Assembly (NCBI GenBank): GCA_031430695.1
Contig: JANPBZ010000142.1
Coordinates: 18,883-82,882 of the forward strand
Origin: JAENVT01 sp031430695
GTDB taxonomy: Bacteria > Actinomycetota > Acidimicrobiia > Acidimicrobiales > Ilumatobacteraceae
Direction of reading: 5' to 3'
DNA length: 64,000 bases
Position 1 is the first letter of the stretch. Each line of letters starts with the position of its first letter. Made by a program: the position numbers and the translations under genes. A model generated the notes under the pieces. The model searched no databases. It worked only from the letters and a program-made list of their open reading frames with translations, and had not been told where the DNA came from. Shown piece after piece: positions 8,903 through 15,743 of this stretch.

Positions 8903-9532
8903 TCAGCCGAGCGGATTGCCGAACTTGAGGCGGTTGACACGCCGATCAGAGACGTGCCCGACCTCGACGTCGCGACCACGACCCACCGCGTGAACGATGA
9001 GATTGTCGACGCCCAGCCACATCATCACGTGACCGGGGTAGTAGACGAGATCGCCGGCTTGGGCAGTATCGATCGTGCGCTTTGCGGCGCTCCGCATTTG
9101 GGCGGCACTCTGATGGGGGATCTCAACACCGGCTTGTGACCATGCATAGGCGGTGAGACCAGAGCAGTCGAAGGCAATGCCTGGCTTACTTGCGTTGCGT
9201 TGATACGGAACGCCAACTTGGGTCAACGCGGAGAGAAATGCGATCTGGTGAGGACGATCCGCCTTCATCCACGCCTGGTGGAGGAGAGCGCCATCAGTTT
9301 CCAAACGGGTAGCGGCTGCATACGCGGCATCCTGAAAGCGCGATGCGAACGTGTCGGTACCCATTGCGGCAAGGGCGCCCGCCGCCGTCATCGAGACCAG
9401 ATCGACCGTTGCAGCGACCGACGACGTCGGAAGTTGCGACGCGCTCGCGGCGCCGGTATCGGCCGCCACGGCCGCTCCGCTCAGCAGCGAGCAGGCAAGA
9501 ACATATGTTGCGAATCTTTGACGGATTGTCAT
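8903..9532 (-). CDS. Secreted NlpC/P60 peptidoglycan hydrolase
   Basis: A 209-aa protein with an N-terminal signal peptide (hydrophobic run about residues 8-24, Ala-rich cleavage region). The C-terminal NlpC/P60 domain shows the catalytic Cys in FDCSGLTAYAWSQAG and the His in GDLVYYPGHVMMWLG, followed by LIVHA. Such cysteine peptidases cut the D-gamma-Glu-diaminopimelate bond of cell-wall peptides and act outside the membrane. The start has a good upstream purine-rich site (GAGGGGACC). It is convergent with the XdhC gene and has a long leader with repeats (see 9533-9840). Confidence 0.88.
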   Translation of the reverse strand: MTIRQRFATYVLACSLLSGAAVAADTGAASASQLPTSSVAATVDLVSMTAAGALAAMGTDTFASRFQDAAYAAATRLETDGALLHQAWMKADRPHQIAFLSALTQVGVPYQRNASKPGIAFDCSGLTAYAWSQAGVEIPHQSAAQMRSAAKRTIDTAQAGDLVYYPGHVMMWLGVDNLIVHAVGRGRDVEVGHVSDRRVNRLKFGNPLG

Positions 9533-9840
9533 GTGAGGGTCCCCTCATTGATGGTTGTCCGCACCGCCCGCCTCGGGCAGATGCTTCGGTCGTGACGAGG
9601 AGAAATCTCCTCAGACACGGCGAAAGCGCCATCGTTCAGCGCCACCGCTTCGACTGCAGAAGGGATCCGCCGACACACGAACGCCGCCATGACCCTGTAA
9701 CACATGACAACTTATCGTCATCAAACCGCAATACTCAAGGCAGCTGTAACACTTTCGTCATCAAGATTTCCTCAAGATCGCCGGTGGATGAGCCCGTTCG
9801 GGCCGGAAATCCGCTCACACGCAGCCCATATGCTGGTTCG
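9533..9840. promoter_or_regulatory. Divergent 308-bp intergenic region with inverted and direct repeats
   Basis: I see no gene here. On the NlpC/P60 side, a near-perfect hairpin GAGGAG-AAAT-CTCCTC spans 9597-9612. Further out, two copies of CTGTAACAC (9695-9703 and 9744-9752) are each followed by TCGTCATCAA (9715-9724 and 9755-9764), a composite direct repeat with changed internal spacing. This fits binding sites for a regulator controlling the wall hydrolase, the MobA-like gene or both. MtrA-type regulators bind GTAAC-containing direct repeats and control such hydrolases in other actinobacteria, so MtrA is a candidate by inference only. Confidence 0.4.
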
Positions 9841-10410
9841 ATGACGACGACCGCGGTGCTGCTCGCCGCTGGCGGAGGATCGCGATTTATCGGCCCGACC
9901 CACAAGCTGTTGGCGACGCTCGACGGCCTACCGGTGTTCCAGCACTCGCTCGATCACGTCGTCGCTGCCGGATTCGACCACGTTGTCATTGTCACCGGCG
10001 CCACTGACTTGCACATCGGCCAACCGGGCGTCACGACGGTGCACAATCCGGCATGGCAGCAGGGCCAGGCGGGGTCGTTGCAAGTTGCGATCGCCGCGGC
10101 GCAGGGGCACCGCAGCGAGTTCGCCGTCGTCGGGCTCGCAGATCAGCCGTTCGTGCCCGCGTCAGCCTGGCGGGCAGTTGCTACCGCCGAATCAACGGCA
10201 CCGATCGTCGTTGCCACCTACGAGGGCAAGCGCGGGCCGAACCCGGTGCGGCTTCACAGTTCGATGTGGCCGCTCCTGCCAACCGAAGGCGACGAAGGGG
10301 CTCGCACCCTGATGCGCCTTCACCCAGAATGGATCGATGAAGTAGCGTGCGAAGGCTCAGCGGCTGACATCGACACGTTGGAGGATCTCGGATCATGGAC
10401 AAGCTCTTGA
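9841..10410 (+). CDS. MobA-like nucleotidyltransferase (molybdenum cofactor cytidylyltransferase type)
   Basis: A 189-aa protein opening with the nucleotidyltransferase motif LLAAGGGSRFIGPTHKLL and containing VVGLADQPFV, the metal-binding Asp region. This is the MocA/MobA-like group that attaches CMP or GMP to molybdopterin. In cox and xdh neighbourhoods the product normally serves xanthine-oxidase-family enzymes with the MCD form. The start ATG fits the fold exactly; the open frame upstream is non-coding. The last 16 nt overlap the coxG-like gene. Confidence 0.82.
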   Translation: MTTTAVLLAAGGGSRFIGPTHKLLATLDGLPVFQHSLDHVVAAGFDHVVIVTGATDLHIGQPGVTTVHNPAWQQGQAGSLQVAIAAAQGHRSEFAVVGLADQPFVPASAWRAVATAESTAPIVVATYEGKRGPNPVRLHSSMWPLLPTEGDEGARTLMRLHPEWIDEVACEGSAADIDTLEDLGSWTSS

Positions 10411-11120
10411 ATGAATTCACCGTCAATCGACCGATCGCCGAGACCTGGAGCGTGCTGACCGACGTCGAACGGATCGCCCCGTGCATGCCAGGTGCGGCAC
10501 TCGAAGAAATCGAGGGCGACGTGTTCCGCGGCGTCGTCAAGGTCAAGCTCGGGGCGATCTCGACAGCATTCAAAGGCCAAGCCAACTTCATCGAACGCGA
10601 CGACGACGCACACCGTGCAGTACTGAAAGGTGAAGGTCGCGACACCACCGGCAAGGGCAACGCCAGTGCCCTGATCACGGCGCAGCTCGAGTCGATCGAT
10701 GCGGCGACGACGAAGTGCGTCGTCGAAACAGACCTGCACATCACCGGCAAGGTCGCCCAGTTCGGTCGAGGCATCATGGGCGATGTCAGCAAGAAGCTCA
10801 TGAACCAGTTCGCCACCAACCTCAACACCATGCTCGACCAGCAACCCAATGCAGCCGCGGCGCCTGTTGTGGCTGCCAGCGAAGTCGTGGCCGGCACCAC
10901 AGCCAGCCCCGCGGCCGCCGAGCATGCATCGACCAATGGCGCCCCGGCGGCCGAGGCCGGCGCGATCCGCGACGGCGGCGTCCGCAAGATCAACGGCCCA
11001 GCTGCTGCCCCGATCGAGTTGTCCGACGTGGCCGGTTCGGCGATCCTCAAGCGCGTGCTGCCGCTGATCGGCGGACTGGTGCTGCTGTGGATCGTCGTGC
11101 GACGGCTCAGCCGCCGCTAG
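10395..11120 (+). CDS. coxG: CoxG-like SRPBCC protein with C-terminal membrane anchor
   Basis: A 241-aa protein. Residues 1-150 form a CoxG-type SRPBCC domain (opening NEFTVNRPIAETWSVLTDVE; CMPGA; GKVAQFGRGIM). An Ala-rich linker follows (about 152-210), then one transmembrane helix at the C-terminus (VLPLIGGLVLLWIVV) and a basic tail. CoxG recruits CO dehydrogenase to the cytoplasmic membrane, and the architecture here matches that role. It overlaps the MobA-like gene by 16 nt, so the pair is co-transcribed. Confidence 0.88.
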   Translation: MDKLLNEFTVNRPIAETWSVLTDVERIAPCMPGAALEEIEGDVFRGVVKVKLGAISTAFKGQANFIERDDDAHRAVLKGEGRDTTGKGNASALITAQLESIDAATTKCVVETDLHITGKVAQFGRGIMGDVSKKLMNQFATNLNTMLDQQPNAAAAPVVAASEVVAGTTASPAAAEHASTNGAPAAEAGAIRDGGVRKINGPAAAPIELSDVAGSAILKRVLPLIGGLVLLWIVVRRLSRR

Positions 11121-11124
11121 CAGC

Positions 11125-11589
11125 GTGAGCGACGATGTCGCTGCCGTCCGCGAGCTGATCGGCAGGTCCCCACGCGGTTCGTTCGAGGTCGTCGTGCGCG
11201 GTGCCGATGGAGCCCCCGTCGTCATCCGCAACGCACCGTTGCTCGACGACGGAGAGCCAATGCCGACCCGCTACTGGCTCGTGGGCAAGCACGAGGTGCG
11301 AGCCGTCAGCCGTCTCGAATCCAGTGGTGCAGTGCGCCGAGCCGAAGCCGAGATCGATGCGCACCAGATCGCCGACTCGCACGCCTGCTACGCCGCCGAA
11401 CGCGACGCTGCACTACCAGCAGGACACACCGGCCCTCGTCCTCACGGAGGCGTCGGGGGAACGCGCACGGGGATCAAGTGCCTGCACGCTCACTACGCAT
11501 GGTTCTTGGCGGGGGGCAATGACCCGGTCGGTGCTTGGGTTGCACAGCAACTGTTAGCGCAATTGACAGAACAACAGAGCCGAGCATGA
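11125..11589 (+). CDS. DUF501 family protein
   Basis: A 154-aa protein starting at GTG 11125. It matches the DUF501 pattern: PTRYWLVG, VSRLESSG and the C-terminal GIKCLHAHYAWFLAGG followed by a conserved DPVGAW. The function is unknown. In actinobacteria DUF501 usually sits directly before a Ppx/GppA exopolyphosphatase gene, and here too the next gene is related to that family. The two overlap by 4 nt (ATGA). Its link to the preceding coxG is only positional. Confidence 0.8.
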   Translation: MSDDVAAVRELIGRSPRGSFEVVVRGADGAPVVIRNAPLLDDGEPMPTRYWLVGKHEVRAVSRLESSGAVRRAEAEIDAHQIADSHACYAAERDAALPAGHTGPRPHGGVGGTRTGIKCLHAHYAWFLAGGNDPVGAWVAQQLLAQLTEQQSRA

Positions 11590-12059
11590 ACGCGGTCACG
11601 GTTCGCCTTGGTGACGATGCCACGGTCGTCGATGTCGACGGCCAACGCCATGTCATTCCCCTCGGTGCCGTATCGCTCGCCAACAGCGAGTTCGTTTCCG
11701 ATCCACCTCGGCCGGAGGAGTTGACCAATGCCATCGGTGCCGTCGTCGATCACCTCGACGACATGTTGCGCGCCCTTCCCGGCGCGGTGGAAGCCGACGC
11801 TGTCGGCATCGTCGGTGATCTGGCAACGGTGATCGCAGCGGTCGAGTTCGGCGGCGACCCGCCGTTGCCATTCGCGCTACGCCGGGCCGCGGCCGAGGAT
11901 GTCTTCAGGACCGTCGCGACCGAGTCGTCAAAAGATCGGGCTCTGAACCCAGGCCTTCCGGCAGAGGCTGTCGACAAGATCGTGGCCGCCTGTTGCATTG
12001 TGGTGGCCCTCATGCGCCACCTCCATCTCGACCAGATTGACGTCGGGGTGCAGTCATGA
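11586..12059 (+). CDS. Half-length Ppx/GppA-like protein lacking the N-terminal ATPase half
   Basis: A 157-aa protein whose whole length resembles the C-terminal half of Ppx/GppA phosphatases: IPLGAVSLANSEF, SDPPRPEEL, VGIVGDLATVIAAV (normally a Gly-Gly-Thr loop) and LPAEAVDKIVAACCIVVAL. The N-terminal ASKHA half with the DIGTNS-type phosphate loop is missing. The upstream 460 bases code for DUF501, so no frameshifted remainder is present. Catalysis of polyphosphate or (p)ppGpp hydrolysis is therefore unlikely, and a structural or regulatory role is possible. It is coupled to DUF501 and the next gene by ATGA overlaps. Confidence 0.7.
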   Translation: MNAVTVRLGDDATVVDVDGQRHVIPLGAVSLANSEFVSDPPRPEELTNAIGAVVDHLDDMLRALPGAVEADAVGIVGDLATVIAAVEFGGDPPLPFALRRAAAEDVFRTVATESSKDRALNPGLPAEAVDKIVAACCIVVALMRHLHLDQIDVGVQS

Positions 12060-12694
12060 CATTCAGTCGACGCGGTGGCCTGCACCCTTCGATCTCGCCC
12101 GAGCCGGGCATGCGGTTGTACGGCAAGCGCACCATGCTGCGACCGCTGATGGCCAGCGACTTTGCCCAATGGACCGAAGTGCGGCTGCGCAACGAGGATT
12201 GGCTGACCCCATGGGAGCCGCTGCGTGCCAACAACCTCGCCGACCCGATGCGACATCGCGATGCGTTCAGCTCACGGTGCGCGACCCGCGACCGCGAACG
12301 TCAAGTCGGATCCGCCTACGGCTTCGGGCTGTTCGTCGACAATGCCTTCGCCGGCGAGATCAACATCAACAACGTCGTCCGCGGCGCGTTTCAGTGCGGC
12401 GTCGTCGGGTACTGGATCGATCAACGCCACGCCGGCAACAGATACATCGCCGAAGGCGTGGCAGTGATATGCAGGTTCGCGTTCGAAGAACTACATCTGC
12501 ACCGCCTGGAGATCTGCATCGTGCCGCGCAACACCAACAGCAGGCGGGTCATGGAGACCCTGGGTGTCCGTGAGGAGGGTGTTGCACTGCGCTACCTGGA
12601 GATCAACGGCGCTTGGGAGGACCACATCCGCTACGCGATCACCGCCGAGGAATGGCAGTCGCGTCGAGGCGAGTTCGCCTCGACCTGGGGGTAA
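12056..12694 (+). CDS. GNAT acetyltransferase, RimJ/RimL type
   Basis: A 212-aa GNAT-fold protein with RimJ-like features: an RLYGKRTMLRPL opening near residue 20, VGYWIDQRHAGNRYIAEGVA (acetyl-CoA-binding region) and LEICIVPRNTNSRRVMETLG. Members acetylate N-termini of ribosomal proteins or other small substrates. In actinobacteria RimJ often sits by moeA and galU, but those genes are 40 kb away here. The ATG overlaps the stop of the Ppx-like gene by 4 nt, making a DUF501/Ppx-like/RimJ coupled set. Confidence 0.85.
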   Translation: MTFSRRGGLHPSISPEPGMRLYGKRTMLRPLMASDFAQWTEVRLRNEDWLTPWEPLRANNLADPMRHRDAFSSRCATRDRERQVGSAYGFGLFVDNAFAGEININNVVRGAFQCGVVGYWIDQRHAGNRYIAEGVAVICRFAFEELHLHRLEICIVPRNTNSRRVMETLGVREEGVALRYLEINGAWEDHIRYAITAEEWQSRRGEFASTWG

Positions 12695-13006
12695 TCACTC
12701 GTTGGCGACACGGAAGGCTTGCGCCTTCGCTTTGCGCATACTCGTGCGCCGCTTCCACATCTTCATCTTCCAGTGACGCTTGCTGGTGTTACCAGCCCCG
12801 GCCTTGGCCTTTTCAGCGTCGTGATGGTGCGCAGGAACCCAGGCTCGCCCTGGCTCGTGCACCTCGTCTGGTTCATAACCGGCACTGACCTGCGCCGCAA
12901 CTGCGTCGAGTTCGCTGTGAATGCGATGACGCTCGTTGTGGGCATGGGCACGCGAGTCCATTTTCGGCGGTGGGACCGCCTCCGAACTGCGATGGCGCTG
13001 GCTCAT
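12695..13006 (-). CDS. Small basic protein of unknown function
   Basis: A 103-aa protein that I do not recognise. It is rich in His, Arg and Lys. A weakly acidic middle (about residues 40-55) is followed by a strongly basic C-terminus, GNTSKRHWKMKMWKRRTSMR. That pattern would suit binding to RNA, DNA or ribosomes, which is inference. The start is supported by a clear GGAGGT site about 7 nt upstream. It ends immediately next to the stop of the convergent RimJ-like gene, leaving no room for a separate terminator. Confidence 0.6.
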   Translation of the reverse strand: MSQRHRSSEAVPPPKMDSRAHAHNERHRIHSELDAVAAQVSAGYEPDEVHEPGRAWVPAHHHDAEKAKAGAGNTSKRHWKMKMWKRRTSMRKAKAQAFRVANE

Positions 13007-13162
13007 GAAGTACCTCCGTTGGGGTTGTCGGAACGTACGGTGTGGGAGCTATCCGTGAGGTCACGATAATCCACACTGACAGGAGTTCGTAAGGCACGTT
13101 CCGTAACATTCGTGCGCGCTTTTGGATTCGGCCAGGTCAATTTGAACCGCGTGCTCACCGCG

Positions 13163-13918
13163 TCACGGTTTGGTGCTGATCTTTGCCTGCAGCGCGGCGA
13201 GTCGCTCGGCGAACCACGGCTGACGAGTGCTCCACAGTTGCGGATCGAGCTCGCGCTTGACCGCCGACGGGTGGTTGTCGACGTCGGCCATGGCCTGAAT
13301 GGTCTTCTTGGCCTCCATGGCCAGTTCCCGAGGCGCGCTGGCAGCGCGGGCGGCCATGGCTTGAGCGGCGGTCAACAACTGGTCATCGTCGACGCATCGA
13401 TGCACCAGACCGACGCGTGCCGCCTCCTCGCCATCCATGACCTCGCCGAACACCACGGCCGCCATCGCGACCTGCGGGCCGGCAATGCGGCGCAGCATCC
13501 ATGTATGGCCACCGCCGGGATGCAGACCGATCTGCAAGAAGCGAGTATCGAACTTGGCGCGGCGGGCAGCCAGGCGAACATCGCATCCGAGCGCCAGGTT
13601 CATGCCGGCACCAACTGCGGCACCATTCACAGCGGCCAGCGTCGGCAGTGGACTGCGTGCGATTCGCAGGAATCCCTCGTAGATAGCACCGAGACTGGTT
13701 TCGCCGGCTTCGGCAAGGTTGCCGAGGTTGGCGCCGGCGCAGAAGGCGGGCGCAGCACCGGTCACCACGATGGCGCCGATGGAATCGTCGCCCTCGATCT
13801 CGTCCATCGCGGCGACGATCTCGGCAACCATCGCCGACGTCAGCGTGTTTCGTTCAGCCGGATTGTTGAGGGTCAAGGTGGCGACACCTTCGGAACGCGA
13901 GACGACAACGAGCGACAT
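13163..13918 (-). CDS. Enoyl-CoA hydratase/isomerase family protein
   Basis: A 251-aa crotonase-fold protein starting MSLVVVSRSEGVATLTLNNP. The oxyanion-hole segments are VVTGAAPAFCAGANL and AVNGAAVGAGMNLALGCDVRL. Usual catalytic positions are not clear: the helix after the second oxyanion Gly reads LHPGGGHTW, where hydratases often carry Glu. The exact reaction (hydratase, isomerase or other) is therefore open. A longer open frame upstream is rejected because the family begins at this methionine. It is divergently transcribed from the unknown gene at 13958. Confidence 0.85.
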   Translation of the reverse strand: MSLVVVSRSEGVATLTLNNPAERNTLTSAMVAEIVAAMDEIEGDDSIGAIVVTGAAPAFCAGANLGNLAEAGETSLGAIYEGFLRIARSPLPTLAAVNGAAVGAGMNLALGCDVRLAARRAKFDTRFLQIGLHPGGGHTWMLRRIAGPQVAMAAVVFGEVMDGEEAARVGLVHRCVDDDQLLTAAQAMAARAASAPRELAMEAKKTIQAMADVDNHPSAVKRELDPQLWSTRQPWFAERLAALQAKISTKP

Positions 13919-13957
13919 GGCCCCACCGTAGCGTTGGCACGGTAACGTCGGCGGCTG

Positions 13958-14572
13958 ATGCTCGACCATGTGTTCACCGACGCCATCAGCTCGCTCCGCG
14001 ACGCGTTCGAGGCGGCCTTCCTCGAGCGACAGGCCTTCGACGAACACTTCCAGGTCGACGTGTTGCTTGGCGACTTGTCGTGGGAGACGTCGTACGGACT
14101 ACCTGGCGAAGGTCAACCACCGCGGGTCGTGGCTCACATCAACTTCGATTGGCCGAGTTGGAGCCAGACCGCGTACCGCAGCTGGTGCGTCGACGAGGTG
14201 CTCGAACGGCAACCGGCAATCGAAATGGAGATCGTTTTTCGGGTACAGCGACTGATCGCCCAGCCCGATCCGTCGGTGGTGAAGCCAGCCATGCCCGAGA
14301 CCAGCCCGCTGATCGGCAACGAGCGGCTGGAGCGGGCCGGTGTGACCGTGGAGATCGGTCATCTCGATGGCGTCGAGGGTGATCCCGAATTCGCTATCGA
14401 GGTGACCTATGAGGGCCTGTACGAACTCGCCGAAGAGACCCTCGCCGATGGCGCGAGCACATTGCTCGACGAGCACTTCGGTGCGTTGGGCGGCTGGATC
14501 TCCGCCACGCTCGTACGGCTCGGCGACCTCAAGCTCGGCTTCCGCCCCGCCGACGACGACGCCAGCCTCTAA
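13958..14572 (+). CDS. Hypothetical protein
   Basis: A 204-aa acidic soluble protein with no signal peptide or membrane helix and no domain that I recognise. Trp-rich patches (LSWETSYGL, FDWPSWSQTAYRSW) and regular charge distribution support real coding. It lies alone between a divergent enoyl-CoA hydratase and the palindromic element at 14592-14662. Confidence 0.6.
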   Translation: MLDHVFTDAISSLRDAFEAAFLERQAFDEHFQVDVLLGDLSWETSYGLPGEGQPPRVVAHINFDWPSWSQTAYRSWCVDEVLERQPAIEMEIVFRVQRLIAQPDPSVVKPAMPETSPLIGNERLERAGVTVEIGHLDGVEGDPEFAIEVTYEGLYELAEETLADGASTLLDEHFGALGGWISATLVRLGDLKLGFRPADDDASL

Positions 14573-14591
14573 CCCGCAGTCCACCACCCAA

Positions 14592-14662
14592 CCGAGTGTT
14601 TCCCGCCCGCCGGACTGCATCGGAGTGTCTGCGGCCCGCCCGGGGTGCACGGAAACACTCGG
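14592..14662. repeat. Palindromic intergenic element, family A copy 1
   Basis: Arms CCGAGTGTTTCC (14592-14603) and GGAAACACTCGG (14651-14662) form a perfect 12-bp inverted repeat. Between them lie a second partial GAGTGTCT half-site and the shared core GCCCGCCCGGGGTG. It fills the gap between two convergent genes, where it could end transcription from both sides. Related copies lie at 25251, 47647 and 60301. Confidence 0.8.
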
Positions 14663-14670
14663 ACGGCGGG

Positions 14671-15630
14671 CTAGAGGGCGGCGCCGCGGGCTCGGAGGTC
14701 GGTGCGGATGGCCTCGGCGATGTCGAGGGCGAGGATCTCGGCACCGGTTTCGTTGAGGTGGAAGCCGTCTTCAGCGCGCACATCTTTGAACTCGTTGTCG
14801 CGCGGGTCCTGCACGACCTCGGCGAATCCGCCGCTGAGCCCGGAGAACCGCTTCCACGTGTCGATGAACACGACCTTCGACCGCTTTGCTGCCTCGGCCA
14901 TGACGACCTCGTTCTGCACCTGCAATCGAGCGGTGACTTCGGGGTTGTCGTCGTTGGGGATGCCGACCCAGATCAGCGTGCGGTTGTCGCCGCCGAGGTA
15001 ATCCATGGCCGCGCCGACGCGCCTGCCGTACTCGGCACGCCAATCGGTGTCATCGGCTTCTCCACCTGGCGTGTGCTCGACAGCCCACGTCTTGTCGAGA
15101 TTGCGCAGCCCTTGAGCATCATTGCCGCCGAACGTCACCACGACCAGGTCGGGATTCACTGCCGGAATCCGTTGAGCGAAATGTGCCGGCCAATCGAAGA
15201 AGTCTGGCCGACTGAGGCCCGATGACACCTTGTAGTCGAGGGTCGTCGTGACCATGCCGGTTTGCTTCAGCAACCGCTCCAGATACGGACCGAATGTGCC
15301 AGCGTCGCTGTCGCCGGCCACGTACAACTCGGCCGGATCCGCCGCCGAGGGCACTGTGCGCTCCTTTGGCTTCAACTCGGTCGTCGTCGTCGACGATGTC
15401 GACGTCGACGCCGGTGTCAGCGGAGTGACGCCGTCGCTGACGATCAGCGAGGTACTCGGCGCCGTCGGTGCAGCCTGCGTCGAGCGGCTGGGTCCGCCGA
15501 ACACCGACGAAACAATCGTGTACACCAGGAACAGCACGGAAACCGCGGCGATCCCTGCCACGATCCGCCGCGCGGCGTAGACACGATCTGGCAGGCGCTG
15601 GCGCGGTGGTTGTACAGGGGCGAGGTACAT
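14671..15630 (-). CDS. Membrane-anchored SGNH/GDSL hydrolase (DUF459-like)
   Basis: A 319-aa protein with one N-terminal transmembrane segment (about residues 25-45) and a Ser/Thr/Pro-rich linker (about 50-95). The extracytoplasmic SGNH domain has block I as GDSD, with the catalytic Ser, block III as GGND and block V as DGFHL, supplying Asp and His. Members of this DUF459-like group are thought to be acyl-esterases acting on envelope sugars or lipids; the substrate here is unknown. It diverges from the BMP lipoprotein gene. Confidence 0.82.
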   Translation of the reverse strand: MYLAPVQPPRQRLPDRVYAARRIVAGIAAVSVLFLVYTIVSSVFGGPSRSTQAAPTAPSTSLIVSDGVTPLTPASTSTSSTTTTELKPKERTVPSAADPAELYVAGDSDAGTFGPYLERLLKQTGMVTTTLDYKVSSGLSRPDFFDWPAHFAQRIPAVNPDLVVVTFGGNDAQGLRNLDKTWAVEHTPGGEADDTDWRAEYGRRVGAAMDYLGGDNRTLIWVGIPNDDNPEVTARLQVQNEVVMAEAAKRSKVVFIDTWKRFSGLSGGFAEVVQDPRDNEFKDVRAEDGFHLNETGAEILALDIAEAIRTDLRARGAAL

Positions 15631-15690
15631 CGTCTACCGCCGGTGATTCTATGGTGCGGCATCTCAGGATGGAGGCTCTCTCGACCGGGA

Positions 15691-15738
15691 TAGCATGCCA
15701 AGTGGAAATTCCAATCCACAACAACACTCCTAGGGGGA
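15691..15738 (+). promoter_or_regulatory. Candidate promoter/operator and ribosome binding site of the nucleoside-transport operon
   Basis: TAGCAT (15691-15696) could be a -10 box, though no matching -35 box is clear. Just downstream a small palindrome TGGAA-A-TTCCA (15703-15713) could be an operator, and AGGGGGA (15732-15738) is a strong ribosome binding site for ATG 15744. Confidence 0.3.
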
Positions 15739-15743
15739 GAACA

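Noticed and set aside
9533..9720. Possible cyclic-di-AMP (ydaO/yuaA) riboswitch upstream of the NlpC/P60 gene
   Set aside because: The position is right for this class, but the conserved blocks that I know (GAAUCCGUCAGC-like and the paired GGG/CCC cores) are not present on the minus strand. A covariance search with the ydaO model would decide.
12953..13945. Long plus-strand open frames over the enoyl-CoA hydratase
   Set aside because: They are the antisense of a clear crotonase gene, as are many long frames in this GC-rich DNA.
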